DNA of 64,000 bases from an uncultured Gammaproteobacteria bacterium. GTDB lineage: Bacteria; Pseudomonadota; Gammaproteobacteria; Pseudomonadales; Porticoccaceae. The translations under genes and the position numbers were made by a program. A model generated the notes under the pieces. That model searched no databases. It saw only the letters and a list, made by a program, of their open reading frames with translations, and had not been told where the DNA came from. The first letter of the stretch is position 1. The number at the start of each line of letters is the position of its first letter. The stretch is from contig CAJXRS010000002.1 of assembly GCA_913060555.1 (NCBI GenBank), positions 1 to 64,000 of the forward strand, read 5' to 3'. Shown one piece after another: positions 12,720 through 22,516 of the stretch.

Positions 12720-13226
12720 ATGGCGATTCTGACAATTCTGGAATTCCCCGATTCCAGGCTGCGCAAAGTCGCGGAACCCGTGACCGAAGTCGATGCCGCG
12801 CTGCGCAACCTGGCTACAGACATGCTGGAAACCATGTACGGCGCGCCCGGGGTCGGCCTCGCTGCCACCCAGGTCAATGTCCATCGCAGGCTGGTGGTCA
12901 TCGACGTCTCGGATGCGCGCGATCAGCCTCTGGTGCTGATCAACCCGGAAATCGCGGTACTCGACGACACACCGCGCGATTACGACGAGGGCTGCCTGTC
13001 GGTGCCCGGCTTCTATGAAAAGGTCGCCCGCCCCGAACGGATCAGGGTGCAGGCGCTGGACCTCGACGGCAATCCCTTTACCCTGGAACCGGATGGCCTG
13101 CTGTCGATATGTATCCAGCATGAGGTCGACCACCTCGACGGCAAGCTGTTCGTCGACTATCTTTCGCCCCTCAAGCGCCAGCGCATCCGCCAGAAGCTTG
13201 CCAAGCTTCAACGCGCCACGGCCTGA
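12720..13226 (+). CDS. def: Peptide deformylase
   Basis: [44 protein letters not shown]. Confidence 0.97.
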   Translation: MAILTILEFPDSRLRKVAEPVTEVDAALRNLATDMLETMYGAPGVGLAATQVNVHRRLVVIDVSDARDQPLVLINPEIAVLDDTPRDYDEGCLSVPGFYEKVARPERIRVQALDLDGNPFTLEPDGLLSICIQHEVDHLDGKLFVDYLSPLKRQRIRQKLAKLQRATA

Positions 13227-13238
13227 TCCACACCGGCC

Positions 13239-14189
13239 TTGACCGCGCCCCTGCGCATCGTCTTTGCCGGTACCCCGGCATTCGCGGCCACCCACCTGCG
13301 CGCGCTGCTCGACGCCGGGCAGGGGATCGCCGCCGTCTACACCCAACCGGACCGCCGCGCCGGCCGTGGCCGGCAGCTGGCCTCCAGCCCGGTCAAGGCG
13401 CTCGCCCTGGAGCACGGCCTGGAGGTTCGCCAGCCGGCGTCGCTGCGGGATCCGGCCGCCCAGGACGAACTCGCGGCACTGGCCGCAGATGTGCTGGTGG
13501 TGGTCGCCTACGGCCTGATCCTGCCCCAGGCCGTGCTCGACCTGCCGCGACTGGGCTGCATCAATGTCCATGCTTCCCTGCTGCCGCGCTGGCGCGGCGC
13601 CGCGCCCATCCAGCGCGCCATCGCCGCCGGCGACCGGGAAACCGGCGTCGCCATCATGCAGATGGAGGCCGGCCTCGACACCGGCCCGGTGTTGGCCACC
13701 GCTCGCTGCCAGATCGCCGCGGACGACACCGGCGGCAGCCTGCAGGACAAGCTGGCCGCCCTGGGCCCTCCGCTGCTGCTCGAAGTGCTGGCGAAGCTGG
13801 CCCGCGGACCCCTTCCGGCATTGCCCCAGGACGACCGCCTCGCCACCTATGCCGCCAAGATCGACAAGGCCGAAGCCGCCACTGACTGGCGGGAGGACGC
13901 GGTAGTCATCGACCGCCAGGTGCGTGCCTTCAATCCGGTGCCGGTCGCTCACGCCAGCCTGGCGGGGATAGCCTTGCGCATCTGGGCAGGCGAACCCTGC
14001 GCCGGCACGGCCCCGGCCGCTCCCGGAACGCTGCTGTCCGCTGACCGGAGCGGCATCCTGGTGGCCTGTGGCACCGGCGCCTACCGGATCCGCGAACTCC
14101 AATTGGTGGGACGCAAGCGGCTGAGTGCCGCCGAAGTGCTCAATAGCCGCGCCGACCTGTTTGCTCCCGGAGCAGTATTTGACCACTGA
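13239..14189 (+). CDS. fmt: Methionyl-tRNA formyltransferase
   Basis: [42 protein letters not shown] start candidate. Confidence 0.96.
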   Translation: MTAPLRIVFAGTPAFAATHLRALLDAGQGIAAVYTQPDRRAGRGRQLASSPVKALALEHGLEVRQPASLRDPAAQDELAALAADVLVVVAYGLILPQAVLDLPRLGCINVHASLLPRWRGAAPIQRAIAAGDRETGVAIMQMEAGLDTGPVLATARCQIAADDTGGSLQDKLAALGPPLLLEVLAKLARGPLPALPQDDRLATYAAKIDKAEAATDWREDAVVIDRQVRAFNPVPVAHASLAGIALRIWAGEPCAGTAPAAPGTLLSADRSGILVACGTGAYRIRELQLVGRKRLSAAEVLNSRADLFAPGAVFDH

Positions 14190-15489
14190 AGCCACTGAGG
14201 CCACTGAGGTCCGCGCCGCCGCGGCCCGGGTGGTCGCTGCCGTCGCCGGCGGGGAATCGCTGGATGCGGCGCTACCGCGCGAGGCGGCGCGGGTGGTCGC
14301 CCGAGACCGCGCCCTGCTGGCGGAGCTCTGCTATGGCACCCTGCGCTGGTACCCGAGGCTGACCGCAATCCTTGACCGGCTCCTTGCCCGACCGCTGAAA
14401 TCCCGGGATGGGGACCTCCGCGCGCTGCTCGCCACGGCCCTCTACCAGTTGGAGCACACGCGCATCCCCCCGCATGCGGTGGTCCACGAGACCGTCGCCG
14501 CCTGCCGCGCGCTGGCCAAGCCCTGGGCGACCGGGCTGGTCAATGCCTTGCTGCGCAACGCCCAGCGCCGCCGCCCGCAGCTCGACGCCGCGCTCGCCGA
14601 AGATCTTGCCTACCGCAGCGCGCATCCGCCCTGGCTGGCTCGGTTGCTGGCGGCGGACTGGCCCCGGGAAGCCGAGGCGGTGATGGTGGCCAACAACGCC
14701 CGTGCGCCCATGACCCTGAGGATCAATCAACGGCGCACCGACCGCGCCGCTTACCTCGAACTGCTGGCCGCTGCCGGCATCGAGGCGCGACCGGCGACCC
14801 ACAGTGCCGCCGGCATCCTGCTCGGCTCACCCCGCGCGGTAGCCGAACTGCCGGGCTTTGCCGCGGGGCTGGTGAGCGTGCAGGACGAGGCAGCGCAACT
14901 GTGTGCCCCGCTGCTGGCGCCGGGTCAACGGCTGCTGGACGCCTGCTGCGCCCCGGGCGGCAAGACCGGCCACCTGCTGGAACTGGCGCCGGACGGCGCC
15001 GAACTGGTGGCTATCGACAACAGCCGGCAACGCCTGGCGCTGGTCGCCGACAATCTGGATCGCCTGGGCCTGCAGGCGCGATTGCTCGACGCCGACGCCG
15101 GGGCCCCGGAGACCTGGTGGGACGGCACCCCCTTCGACCGCATCCTGCTGGACGCCCCCTGTTCCGCCACCGGGGTACTGCGCCGGCATCCCGATATCAA
15201 ACTGCTGCGCCGGGCGGGCGACATTGCTAAGCTGGCCGCTGCCCAGCGGCGCCTGTTGTTGGCACTCTGGGAGCTGCTGGCACCGGGCGGACTGCTGCTC
15301 TACGCGACCTGTTCGGTGCTGTGCGCCGAAAACGATGCCGTGGTGGCGACGCTCACCGCCGCACGGGCGGACGCGCGGCCATTGCCGCTGCCCGGCATCC
15401 CGGGCGCCGCCACCGCGGCGGGCCGGCAATGGCTGCCGGGAACGGATGACAACGACGGGTTCTACTATGCGCTGCTGGAAAAACGCTGA
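14125..15489 (+). CDS. rsmB: 16S rRNA (cytosine(967)-C(5))-methyltransferase (true start possibly TTG ~14179)
   Basis: NusB-like N-terminus and MTase motifs [40 protein letters not shown]. Confidence 0.94.
   Translation: MPPKCSIAAPTCLLPEQYLTTEATEATEVRAAAARVVAAVAGGESLDAALPREAARVVARDRALLAELCYGTLRWYPRLTAILDRLLARPLKSRDGDLRALLATALYQLEHTRIPPHAVVHETVAACRALAKPWATGLVNALLRNAQRRRPQLDAALAEDLAYRSAHPPWLARLLAADWPREAEAVMVANNARAPMTLRINQRRTDRAAYLELLAAAGIEARPATHSAAGILLGSPRAVAELPGFAAGLVSVQDEAAQLCAPLLAPGQRLLDACCAPGGKTGHLLELAPDGAELVAIDNSRQRLALVADNLDRLGLQARLLDADAGAPETWWDGTPFDRILLDAPCSATGVLRRHPDIKLLRRAGDIAKLAAAQRRLLLALWELLAPGGLLLYATCSVLCAENDAVVATLTAARADARPLPLPGIPGAATAAGRQWLPGTDDNDGFYYALLEKR
14183..14209. repeat. 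9-bp tandem repeat CCACTGA(A/G)G x3 over the fmt stop codon / rsmB start
   Basis: CCACTGAAG CCACTGAGG CCACTGAGG. Confidence 0.9.
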
Positions 15490-15525
15490 CCGCCGCACCA
15501 CTACCGGGAGCCGACCGACCCGACC

Positions 15526-16908
15526 ATGAAAATCGTGATCATCGGCGCCGGTGCCGTGGGCGGGACCCTGGCCGAGCATCTGGCGCGCGAAGCCAATGAC
15601 ATCACCCTGATCGACCTGGACGAGCAGTTGCTGGGCGAACTCCAGGATCGCCTCGATATCCGCACCCTGCCCGGTTCCGGAGCGCATCCGGACGTGCTCT
15701 ACGCGGCCGGTATCGAGGATGCCGACATGCTGGTCGCGGTCACCAGTAGTGATGAAGTCAACATGATCGCCTGCCAGGTCGCGGCGACCCTGTTCAAGAC
15801 CCCCACCAAGATCGCCCGCATCCGCAGCGCCAGCTATATCCAGTCCCGTTACCGGGAGACATTGTTCGGCCAGAACGGGATCCCGGTCGATGTGTTGATC
15901 ACCCCGGAACAGGCGGTCACCGACTATATTCACCGGCTGATCGAGCGCCCGGGCGCGCTGCAGGTGCTGGATTTCGCCGGCCGCCGCATCCAGCTGGTGG
16001 GGATGCGCGCCGAGGTCGGCGGCCGCCTGGTGGGCGAGGAGCTGCGCGAGATCCAGCGCCATATCCCCAATATCGAAACCCGCGCCGCCGCCATCTACCG
16101 GCGCGACCGCTCGCTGATCCCGGAGGGCGACACCGTCATCGAAGAGGGCGACGAGGTGTTCTTCATCGCCGCGGCGCGCGACATTCGTCGGGTGATGGCG
16201 GAACTGGCGCCGGAGGCCAAGCCCTATCAGCGCATCATCATCGCCGGCGGCGGCAACATCGGCCACCGCCTGGCCAGCGCCCTGGAACAACGCCTCAACG
16301 TCAAGGTGATCGAACAGTCTCCGCCGCGCGGCGCCAGGCTCGCCGAACTCCTCAATCGCGCCGTGGTGCTGATCGGACGCGCCGACGACCGCGAGCTGCT
16401 GCTCGACGAGAATATCGACAAGACCGACCTGTTCCTTGCGGTAACCAACGACGACAAGGCCAACATCATGTCCTCGATCCTCGCCAAGCGCCTCGGCGCC
16501 GGCAAGGTGATGACCTTGATCAGCAACCCGGTGTACGCCGATCTGGTGCAGGGCAGCGAGATCGATGTCGCCATCTCGCCCCAACAGGCGACCACCAGCG
16601 CGCTGCTCAGCCACGTGCGGCGCGGTGACACGGTGAATGCTCACTCACTGCGCCGAGGCGCCGCCGAGGCGCTGGAGATCATCGCCCACGGCGATGCCAG
16701 GAACTCCCGGGTGGTGGGGCGCGCCATCGATCAGATCAAGCTGCCGCGGGGCGCCACCATCCCCGCCCTGGTCCGCGACGGCGAGGTGATCATCGCTCAC
16801 CACGACACCGTGATCGAAAGCAACGACCACGTCATCGTGTTCATCCTCGACAAGCGTTACACCCGCGACGTGGAAAAGCTGTTCCAGGTCGGCCTGACCT
16901 TCTTCTAG
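15526..16908 (+). CDS. trkA: Trk system potassium transporter TrkA
   Basis: Two RCK/TrkA-N domains: MKIVIIGAGAVGGTLAEHLAREANDITLIDLDE; IIIAGGGNIGHRLASALEQ. Confidence 0.96.
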   Translation: MKIVIIGAGAVGGTLAEHLAREANDITLIDLDEQLLGELQDRLDIRTLPGSGAHPDVLYAAGIEDADMLVAVTSSDEVNMIACQVAATLFKTPTKIARIRSASYIQSRYRETLFGQNGIPVDVLITPEQAVTDYIHRLIERPGALQVLDFAGRRIQLVGMRAEVGGRLVGEELREIQRHIPNIETRAAAIYRRDRSLIPEGDTVIEEGDEVFFIAAARDIRRVMAELAPEAKPYQRIIIAGGGNIGHRLASALEQRLNVKVIEQSPPRGARLAELLNRAVVLIGRADDRELLLDENIDKTDLFLAVTNDDKANIMSSILAKRLGAGKVMTLISNPVYADLVQGSEIDVAISPQQATTSALLSHVRRGDTVNAHSLRRGAAEALEIIAHGDARNSRVVGRAIDQIKLPRGATIPALVRDGEVIIAHHDTVIESNDHVIVFILDKRYTRDVEKLFQVGLTFF

Positions 16909-16918
16909 CGGCGGCACC

Positions 16919-18367
16919 ATGCATTTTTCGGCCGTGGCCAGGGTATTGGGTTTGATGCTGATGCTGTTCAGCATCACCCTGCTGGTCCCGATCCCGGTGG
17001 CCAGCTACTACGGCGAGGATACCCAGGGGGCGTTCTTTCTCGCCTTTGCGATCACCTTTTCCCTGGGCATGCTGATCTGGCTGCCCTACAGCCGCACTGC
17101 GGCCGACATGCGCACCCGCGACGGCTTCGTGGTCACGGTGTTGTTCTGGCTGGTGCTCGGGCTGATGGGCGCCATTCCGCTGATGCTCGCCGAGCCGTTG
17201 CAGCTCGGCATCGCCGACGCCGCCTTCGAGGCCATCTCCGGGCTGACCACCACTGGTGGCACCGTGATTACCGGGCTCGACGCCCTGCCCAGGTCGATTC
17301 TCTACTACCGCCAGCAGCTGCACTGGCTGGGCGGCATCGGTATCGTGGTCATCGCCGTGGCGATCATGCCCATGCTGGGTATCGGCGGCATGCAGCTTTA
17401 CCGCGCCGAGGCCCCCGGGCCGGTGAAGGACGCCAAGCTAACGCCGCGAATCACCGAAACCGCCAAGGCGCTGTTTTTCATCTATCTCGTCCTCACCCTG
17501 GTCTGCATCCTCGCCTACTGGATCGCCGGCATGAGTCCGTTCGACGCTATCGGCCACGCCTTTTCCACGGTATCCACCGGCGGGTTTTCCACCCATGACG
17601 CCAGTATCGGCTGGTTCGACAGCCCCGCGATCATCATCATCACCATCGTCTTCATGATCCTGGCCGGACTCAACTTCGGGCTCCACTTCCTGGTCTGGAA
17701 CCGGCGCACGCCCCGGCAATACCTACGCGATCCCGAGGCGCGCCTCTTCCTGGTGCTGCTGATCACGGGTTGCATGGTGGTCGGTCTGTACCTTTATGCC
17801 ACGGCGACCTACGACAGCCCGGGGAGCCTGCTGCACGGCAGCTTCCAGTTTGTGTCGATCATGACCTCGACCGGCTACGGCACCGCGAACTTCTCCCAGT
17901 GGCCCAGCTTTCTGCCGGTGTTTCTGGTGGTTTCCTCCTTTTTCGGCGGCTGCGGCGGCTCCACCTCCGGCGGCGTCAAGATCGGCCGCATGCTGATCCT
18001 GGCCAAGCAGTGCCTCAACGAGTTCTACCGGCTGATCCATCCCAATGCGATCCGGCCCCTGAAACTGGGCGACCGCGCCGTCGGGGTGCGTGTCGCCGAT
18101 GCCATCTGGGCGTTCTTCGGCGTCTATCTGGCGGTGTTCTACGGCATCACCCTGCTGCTGCTGGCCTCCGGGCTGGATTTCGAGACGGCCTGGTCGGCAA
18201 CCGCCGCCTGCCTCAACAATATGGGTCCGGGGCTGGGCGAGGTGGCGGCCAGCTTCGGCGGCATCAGCGATTTCGCGAAGTGGGTGCTGTGTGCCGCCAT
18301 GCTGCTCGGCCGGCTGGAGATCTTCACCATGCTGGTGTTGTTGAGTCCGGCATTCTGGCGGCGCTGA
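16919..18367 (+). CDS. trkH: Trk/Ktr potassium uptake protein TrkH
   Basis: Multi-TM; GLTTTGGTVITGLD, STVSTGGFSTHDASIG, SIMTSTGYGTANF, CLNNMGPGLGEV selectivity-loop repeats. Confidence 0.95.
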   Translation: MHFSAVARVLGLMLMLFSITLLVPIPVASYYGEDTQGAFFLAFAITFSLGMLIWLPYSRTAADMRTRDGFVVTVLFWLVLGLMGAIPLMLAEPLQLGIADAAFEAISGLTTTGGTVITGLDALPRSILYYRQQLHWLGGIGIVVIAVAIMPMLGIGGMQLYRAEAPGPVKDAKLTPRITETAKALFFIYLVLTLVCILAYWIAGMSPFDAIGHAFSTVSTGGFSTHDASIGWFDSPAIIIITIVFMILAGLNFGLHFLVWNRRTPRQYLRDPEARLFLVLLITGCMVVGLYLYATATYDSPGSLLHGSFQFVSIMTSTGYGTANFSQWPSFLPVFLVVSSFFGGCGGSTSGGVKIGRMLILAKQCLNEFYRLIHPNAIRPLKLGDRAVGVRVADAIWAFFGVYLAVFYGITLLLLASGLDFETAWSATAACLNNMGPGLGEVAASFGGISDFAKWVLCAAMLLGRLEIFTMLVLLSPAFWRR

Positions 18368-18403
18368 GAAGTATCGGCCCACCAACCGCCGGACGATGAG
18401 CGT

Positions 18404-18560
18404 GCGCCGCGCCTGCGCCCAGCAGCCGGCGTGGACGACATCGGGTTGGCGGCGCAGGGCAGGGTAGCCGGCATAATCGGCGGTGTGCAGGTAACCAGCC
18501 CTGAAGCAGCTGCGGTCACCTCGCTGCCGCGACTGCGGTGGTAGTCGTAGCGGATCGATT
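18404..18560 (-). pseudogene. IS66-family transposase (TnpC-like) remnant, frameshifted
   Basis: Minus strand reads ESIRYDYHRSRGSEV (18560-18517) in one frame, then GYLHTADYAGYPALRRQPDVVHAGCWAQARR (18496-18404) in another; matches the IS66 pattern YDY..SR...GYLQTDGYAGY...GCWAHARRKF. Confidence 0.75.
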
Positions 18561-18574
18561 CATCCATCGAGCGG

Positions 18575-18591
18575 GCGGGCCACCGGCCCGC
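18575..18591. other. Hairpin next to IS66 remnant / downstream of macro-domain gene
   Basis: GCGGGCC-ACC-GGCCCGC perfect 7-bp stem. Confidence 0.4.
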
Positions 18592-18621
18592 ACTCACAGG
18601 TGGTAAACGCCCTGTGGCCCA

Positions 18622-19101
18622 CTAGTCCTCGACGCCTTCGATATGCGGGTTGAAGATGGTATACAGATAGACCTTGGCCGGCAGGTCGCCCAGATGTTTT
18701 TCGATCAGGGGCTTGACGTCGCGCCAGTCCAGCTCGCCGGCGCCGGTGCCAAGCCTGGGCAGCGCGACACGGCGCAGTCCTTCCTGCTCGATGAAGGCGC
18801 GCAGCTGGATCAACGCCTGCTCCACCCATTCGAGCCGCGCCTTGCCGCTATGGTCCGCGGCAGCCTCCCGGATGAACAGGCTCAGCACCCGGGGTCCGGC
18901 ACCGTTGCGCCAGGCCCACAAACTGCCGGGTTCCGGCGCGCCTGCGGCACAGTGCTGTGCGAAGTCTTCGATAATGCCCGGGTGTCGCCGGCTGACGGCC
19001 TGGGCCACCCCGCTGTGGAAATCCTCATTGGCCGCGATGCCTTGCACGATGGCGTCGGACTTGCTGAAGGCGATATTGCCTACCAAGGCTTCTTTGATCA
19101 T
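18622..19101 (-). CDS. Macro domain-containing protein
   Basis: MIKEALVGNIAFSKSDAIVQGIAANEDFHSGVAQAVSRRHPG... LPRLGTGAGELDWRDVKPLIEKHL. Confidence 0.75.
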   Translation of the reverse strand: MIKEALVGNIAFSKSDAIVQGIAANEDFHSGVAQAVSRRHPGIIEDFAQHCAAGAPEPGSLWAWRNGAGPRVLSLFIREAAADHSGKARLEWVEQALIQLRAFIEQEGLRRVALPRLGTGAGELDWRDVKPLIEKHLGDLPAKVYLYTIFNPHIEGVED

Positions 19102-19247
19102 GGCGGTACACTCCGGTGGCCAGACAATGGGTCGGATTCCAGTATCCGCCGTCGCCGCCGGCTCACCATGACCCAGGTCATGGGGTTTGCTTTTTCCGGA
19201 ATCACTGTGTTTTATGGCGCCCTTTGCGGTAGTTCGCAGGTCCTGGC

Positions 19248-20111
19248 ATGACATCAGAGACGCACGGAGTCCGCTTGATTCTGTCCTGTCCGGACCGGGT
19301 CGGCATCGTCGCCGCAGTGAGTTCTTTCCTGGCCGCCGAAGGCGGACTCATCACCGAAGCCAACCACTATCGCGATCCCGAATCCGAGTGGTTCTTTGCA
19401 CGCCAGGACATTGCCGCGAACTCGCTGCCCTATGGCGCGGAAGAGCTGCGCCGCAGGTTCGCGCCATTGGCCGGGGAGCTGGGCCTGGAATGGCGGGTGG
19501 TGGAGACCAGAGTCCCCAAGCGGGTGGTGATCATGGTCAGCCGCCAGGCGCACTGTCTGGCGGATCTGCTCTACCGCTGGCGCAGCGGAGATCTGCCCTG
19601 CGAAGTGGCCGCGGTGCTTTCCAACCACGACGATCTGCGCAGCTACGTGGAGTGGCATGGTATTCCCTATCACCACTTGTCCGTGCAGCAAGGAGACCGA
19701 GACGCCCACTTCGCGGCGGTCACCGCATTGCTCGCGGAGCTGGCTCCCGATGTGGTGGTGCTGGCGCGCTACATGCAAATTCTGCCGAGCTTTCTGTGCC
19801 GGGCCTATGCGGGGCGCATCATCAACATCCACCACAGTTTTCTGCCCGCTTTCGCCGGTGCCAGGCCCTATCATCAGGCCGCCGAGCGCGGGGTGAAACT
19901 GATCGGCGCCACCTGCCACTATGTGACCGAGGCTCTGGATGCGGGGCCGATCATCGATCAGGACATCGCCCGCATCAGCCATCACGACGCTGTCCCGGAC
20001 ATGGTGCGCAAGGGCAAGGACATCGAAAAGATCGTGCTCGCCCGCGGCCTGCGCTTTCATCTGGAAGATCGGGTGTTGATTCACGGCAACAAAACCGTGG
20101 TTTTCGAGTAG
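19248..20111 (+). CDS. purU: Formyltetrahydrofolate deformylase
   Basis: ACT domain (LILSCPDRVGIVAAVSSFL) plus formyltransferase domain (NIHHSFLPAFAGARPYHQAAERGVKLIGATCHYVTEALDAGPIIDQD). Confidence 0.95.
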   Translation: MTSETHGVRLILSCPDRVGIVAAVSSFLAAEGGLITEANHYRDPESEWFFARQDIAANSLPYGAEELRRRFAPLAGELGLEWRVVETRVPKRVVIMVSRQAHCLADLLYRWRSGDLPCEVAAVLSNHDDLRSYVEWHGIPYHHLSVQQGDRDAHFAAVTALLAELAPDVVVLARYMQILPSFLCRAYAGRIINIHHSFLPAFAGARPYHQAAERGVKLIGATCHYVTEALDAGPIIDQDIARISHHDAVPDMVRKGKDIEKIVLARGLRFHLEDRVLIHGNKTVVFE

Positions 20112-20120
20112 ATGCAGTCG

Positions 20121-20161
20121 CCGGGGCTGCGGCACCATCCGCTTTTTTTTGCAGCCGCCGG
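20121..20161 (+). terminator. Purine/pyrimidine-structured leader: possible terminator or attenuator between purU and the FNR gene
   Basis: GCGG-CACCAT-CCGC-T8 (20129-20150) overlapping an alternative CCGG.GGCTGC / GCAGCC.G.CCGG pairing. Confidence 0.4.
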
Positions 20162-20181
20162 TTCGCCGAAGGAGTAGCGCC

Positions 20182-21210
20182 ATGACCGAAGATGAGGACT
20201 TCACCACCGATGTCGCGGTGATCGGCGCCGGTCCGGTCGGGCTGTTCGCGGTGTTCGAGTGCGGCATGCTGAAGATGCGCTGTCATCTGATAGATGCGCT
20301 GCCCGCCATCGGTGGCCAGTGCACGGCGCTCTATCCCGAAAAGCCCATTTACGACATTCCGGCCGCGCCGGAGCTGAGCGCGGCCGAATTGGTCGATCGC
20401 CTGCACCGGCAGATCGCGCCCTTCGCGCCGCAGTTCCATCTCGACCAGCAGGTGGTGGCGCTGCAGCGCGCCGGGGATACCTGGGAGCTGGTGACCTCGC
20501 GGGGTATCCGCATTCGCGCGCGGGCGGTGATTGTCGCCGCGGGCGCCGGAGCCTTCGGGCCCAATCGGCCGCCGCTGGCCGACATCGAGGATTACGAAGG
20601 CCGCTGCGTACATTATCTGGTTACCGAGCGGGCACGCTTCCGCGGCCAGCGGCTGGTGATCGCCGGCGGCGGGGACTCGGCGGTGGACTGGGCCATCGCC
20701 CTGGCGGACGAGGCCGCCGAAGTGCATCTGGTGCACCGGCGGGAGCGGTTTCGGGCGGCCCCGGAAAGCGTCGATCGCCTCCACCAGCTGGTCGCGGAAG
20801 GGCGGATCCAGCTGGTCATTCCCTATCAATTGGCGGGTCTGGAAGGCGATGGCACGCGGCTCTCGGGCGTGCTGGTGAAAACCCTGGATGGTGACCAGCG
20901 ACGCATCCCGGCCGATCATCTGCTCGCCTTTTTTGGCCTGGCGACCAGGCTGGGGCCCATCAACGACTGGGGGTTGGGTGCGCGCAATGGCGTCGTGCCG
21001 GTCGAGCCCGCGACCTGCGCGACCTCCGCGCCCGGGGTGTTCGCCGTCGGCGATATCGCCGGCTACCCGCACAAACTGAAGCTCATTCTCACCGGCTTCG
21101 CGGAAGCCGCCCATGCCGCCCACGCGGCCTTTGCATTCGTTTACCCGGACCGGGCGTTGCACTTCGAATATTCCACTTCGACCGGGGTTCCCGGCCGCGA
21201 GTCGGCCTAG
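20182..21210 (+). CDS. Thioredoxin-reductase-like ferredoxin--NADP(+) reductase (type 2)
   Basis: VAVIGAGPVGLFAVFECGMLKMRCHLIDALPAIGGQCTALYPEKPIYDIPAAP; VIAGGGDSAVDWAIALAD; GVFAVGDIAGYPHKLKLILTGFAEAAHAAHAA. Confidence 0.88.
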   Translation: MTEDEDFTTDVAVIGAGPVGLFAVFECGMLKMRCHLIDALPAIGGQCTALYPEKPIYDIPAAPELSAAELVDRLHRQIAPFAPQFHLDQQVVALQRAGDTWELVTSRGIRIRARAVIVAAGAGAFGPNRPPLADIEDYEGRCVHYLVTERARFRGQRLVIAGGGDSAVDWAIALADEAAEVHLVHRRERFRAAPESVDRLHQLVAEGRIQLVIPYQLAGLEGDGTRLSGVLVKTLDGDQRRIPADHLLAFFGLATRLGPINDWGLGARNGVVPVEPATCATSAPGVFAVGDIAGYPHKLKLILTGFAEAAHAAHAAFAFVYPDRALHFEYSTSTGVPGRESA

Positions 21211-21241
21211 TCCGCCGTCACCAATTGGGGGAGATTCCTGT

Positions 21242-21556
21242 ATGCCAATCATCCATGTCACCACTGTCGAGGGCGAGGCATTGGAACTGCAAGCCGATAG
21301 CGGCCGTTCCGTCATGGAGGTGGTCAAGGCCAACGACCTGCCCATGCTCGCCGCCTGTGGCGGTGCACTTGCCTGCGCGACCTGCCATGTGATCGTGGAT
21401 CCAGATTGGTACGATCGCCTGCAGCCGCCCAGCGAGGACGAAGAGGATCTGCTCGACACCGCGCACGGCCTCACCTCGACCTCTCGCCTCGGCTGCCAGA
21501 TCCTGATGCGCGAGGAGTTGGATGGCATCCGGGTGTGCCTCACCCCGATGGACTGA
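21242..21556 (+). CDS. 2Fe-2S ferredoxin (adrenodoxin type)
   Basis: CGGALACATCHVIVDPDWYDRL ... LGCQILM; cysteine pattern of [2Fe-2S] ferredoxins. Confidence 0.93.
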   Translation: MPIIHVTTVEGEALELQADSGRSVMEVVKANDLPMLAACGGALACATCHVIVDPDWYDRLQPPSEDEEDLLDTAHGLTSTSRLGCQILMREELDGIRVCLTPMD

Positions 21557-21613
21557 CCCGGTCACACCGGGTTCTGGCCGGGCGGTGGCGCGCCATGTTA
21601 CAAGGGACTATCG

Positions 21614-22480
21614 ATGGCCAGACCGACAGCAGCGATGGCGGTATCGGACAGCCCCCACGCGCATTTTGCGGCCGAGGTGAGCCGTCCGGATGCGGAGATC
21701 GATCTCATCCGGGCGGCCCTGCTGATCGCGCAGGAACACCATGCCGGCGCCGAGGTTGCATCCTGCCGGGAGATCCTGGAGCAGTTGGCGAACCGCGCCG
21801 CGGCGGCGATGCCGAACGGTCCGGACGCGCAGGCATTGTGCGCCTTTCTCGCCGGCCAGGAAGACTTTCGCGGCAATGCGGCGGATTACTACAATCCGGA
21901 CAACAGTTATCTGGACTTGGTGCTCCGGACCCGCAGGGGCATCCCCATCTCACTGGCGCTGGTCTATCTGAGCGTGGCTACCGACCTCGGCCTGGAAGCC
22001 GCCGGAGTCGGGTTCCCGGGCCACTTCCTGGTGCGCGTGGAGGCCTCGCCGGGCAGCGCCCCGGAGCTGATCGATCCCTTCGCCGGGCAGGTGCTCAGCG
22101 TGGCGGATTGCCGTGCGCTGCTGCGTGCCGGCACCCGGGGCGCGGTGGAGTTTTCCGAACGGTTGCTGGCACCGGCCGGCAAGCGGGAAATCCTGCGGCG
22201 CATGCTCGGCAACCTGAAGATGATCTATCTGCAGCGTCAGGATTTCGAGGAGAGCCTCAGTCTCTGTGACCTGCTACTGCTGCTGGAGCCGGACTCACTG
22301 CAGGATCTGCTCGACCGGGCACTGGTGCTGGAGAAACTCGAGTGCTTCGGGCCGGCTGCTGACGAGCTGGAGCGCTTGATGACCCGCGCCGAACTTGCCG
22401 CCCGGCCCGAGGCTATGGCGTCGGTGGCACGCAAAATCGAACAGCTGCGCAGTCGCACCGGCGGCCCCACTCTGCACTGA
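21614..22480 (+). CDS. SirB1-type transglutaminase-like/TPR protein
   Basis: AADYYNPDNSYLDLVLRTRRGIPISLALVYLSVATDLGLEAAGVGFPGHFLVR. Confidence 0.85.
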   Translation: MARPTAAMAVSDSPHAHFAAEVSRPDAEIDLIRAALLIAQEHHAGAEVASCREILEQLANRAAAAMPNGPDAQALCAFLAGQEDFRGNAADYYNPDNSYLDLVLRTRRGIPISLALVYLSVATDLGLEAAGVGFPGHFLVRVEASPGSAPELIDPFAGQVLSVADCRALLRAGTRGAVEFSERLLAPAGKREILRRMLGNLKMIYLQRQDFEESLSLCDLLLLLEPDSLQDLLDRALVLEKLECFGPAADELERLMTRAELAARPEAMASVARKIEQLRSRTGGPTLH

Positions 22481-22498
22481 ACTGAACTGAACTGAACT
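22476..22498. repeat. (ACTGA)4+ACT microsatellite over the stop codon of the SirB1-like gene
   Basis: ACTGAACTGAACTGAACTGAACT. Confidence 0.95.
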
Positions 22499-22516
22499 TG
22501 GAGTGCGAGTCTGCCG

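Noticed and set aside
18139-18597. 152-aa minus-strand ORF as a real gene
   Set aside because: Only its first part matches an IS66 core; the rest is antisense to trkH, so it is treated as a decayed transposase fragment
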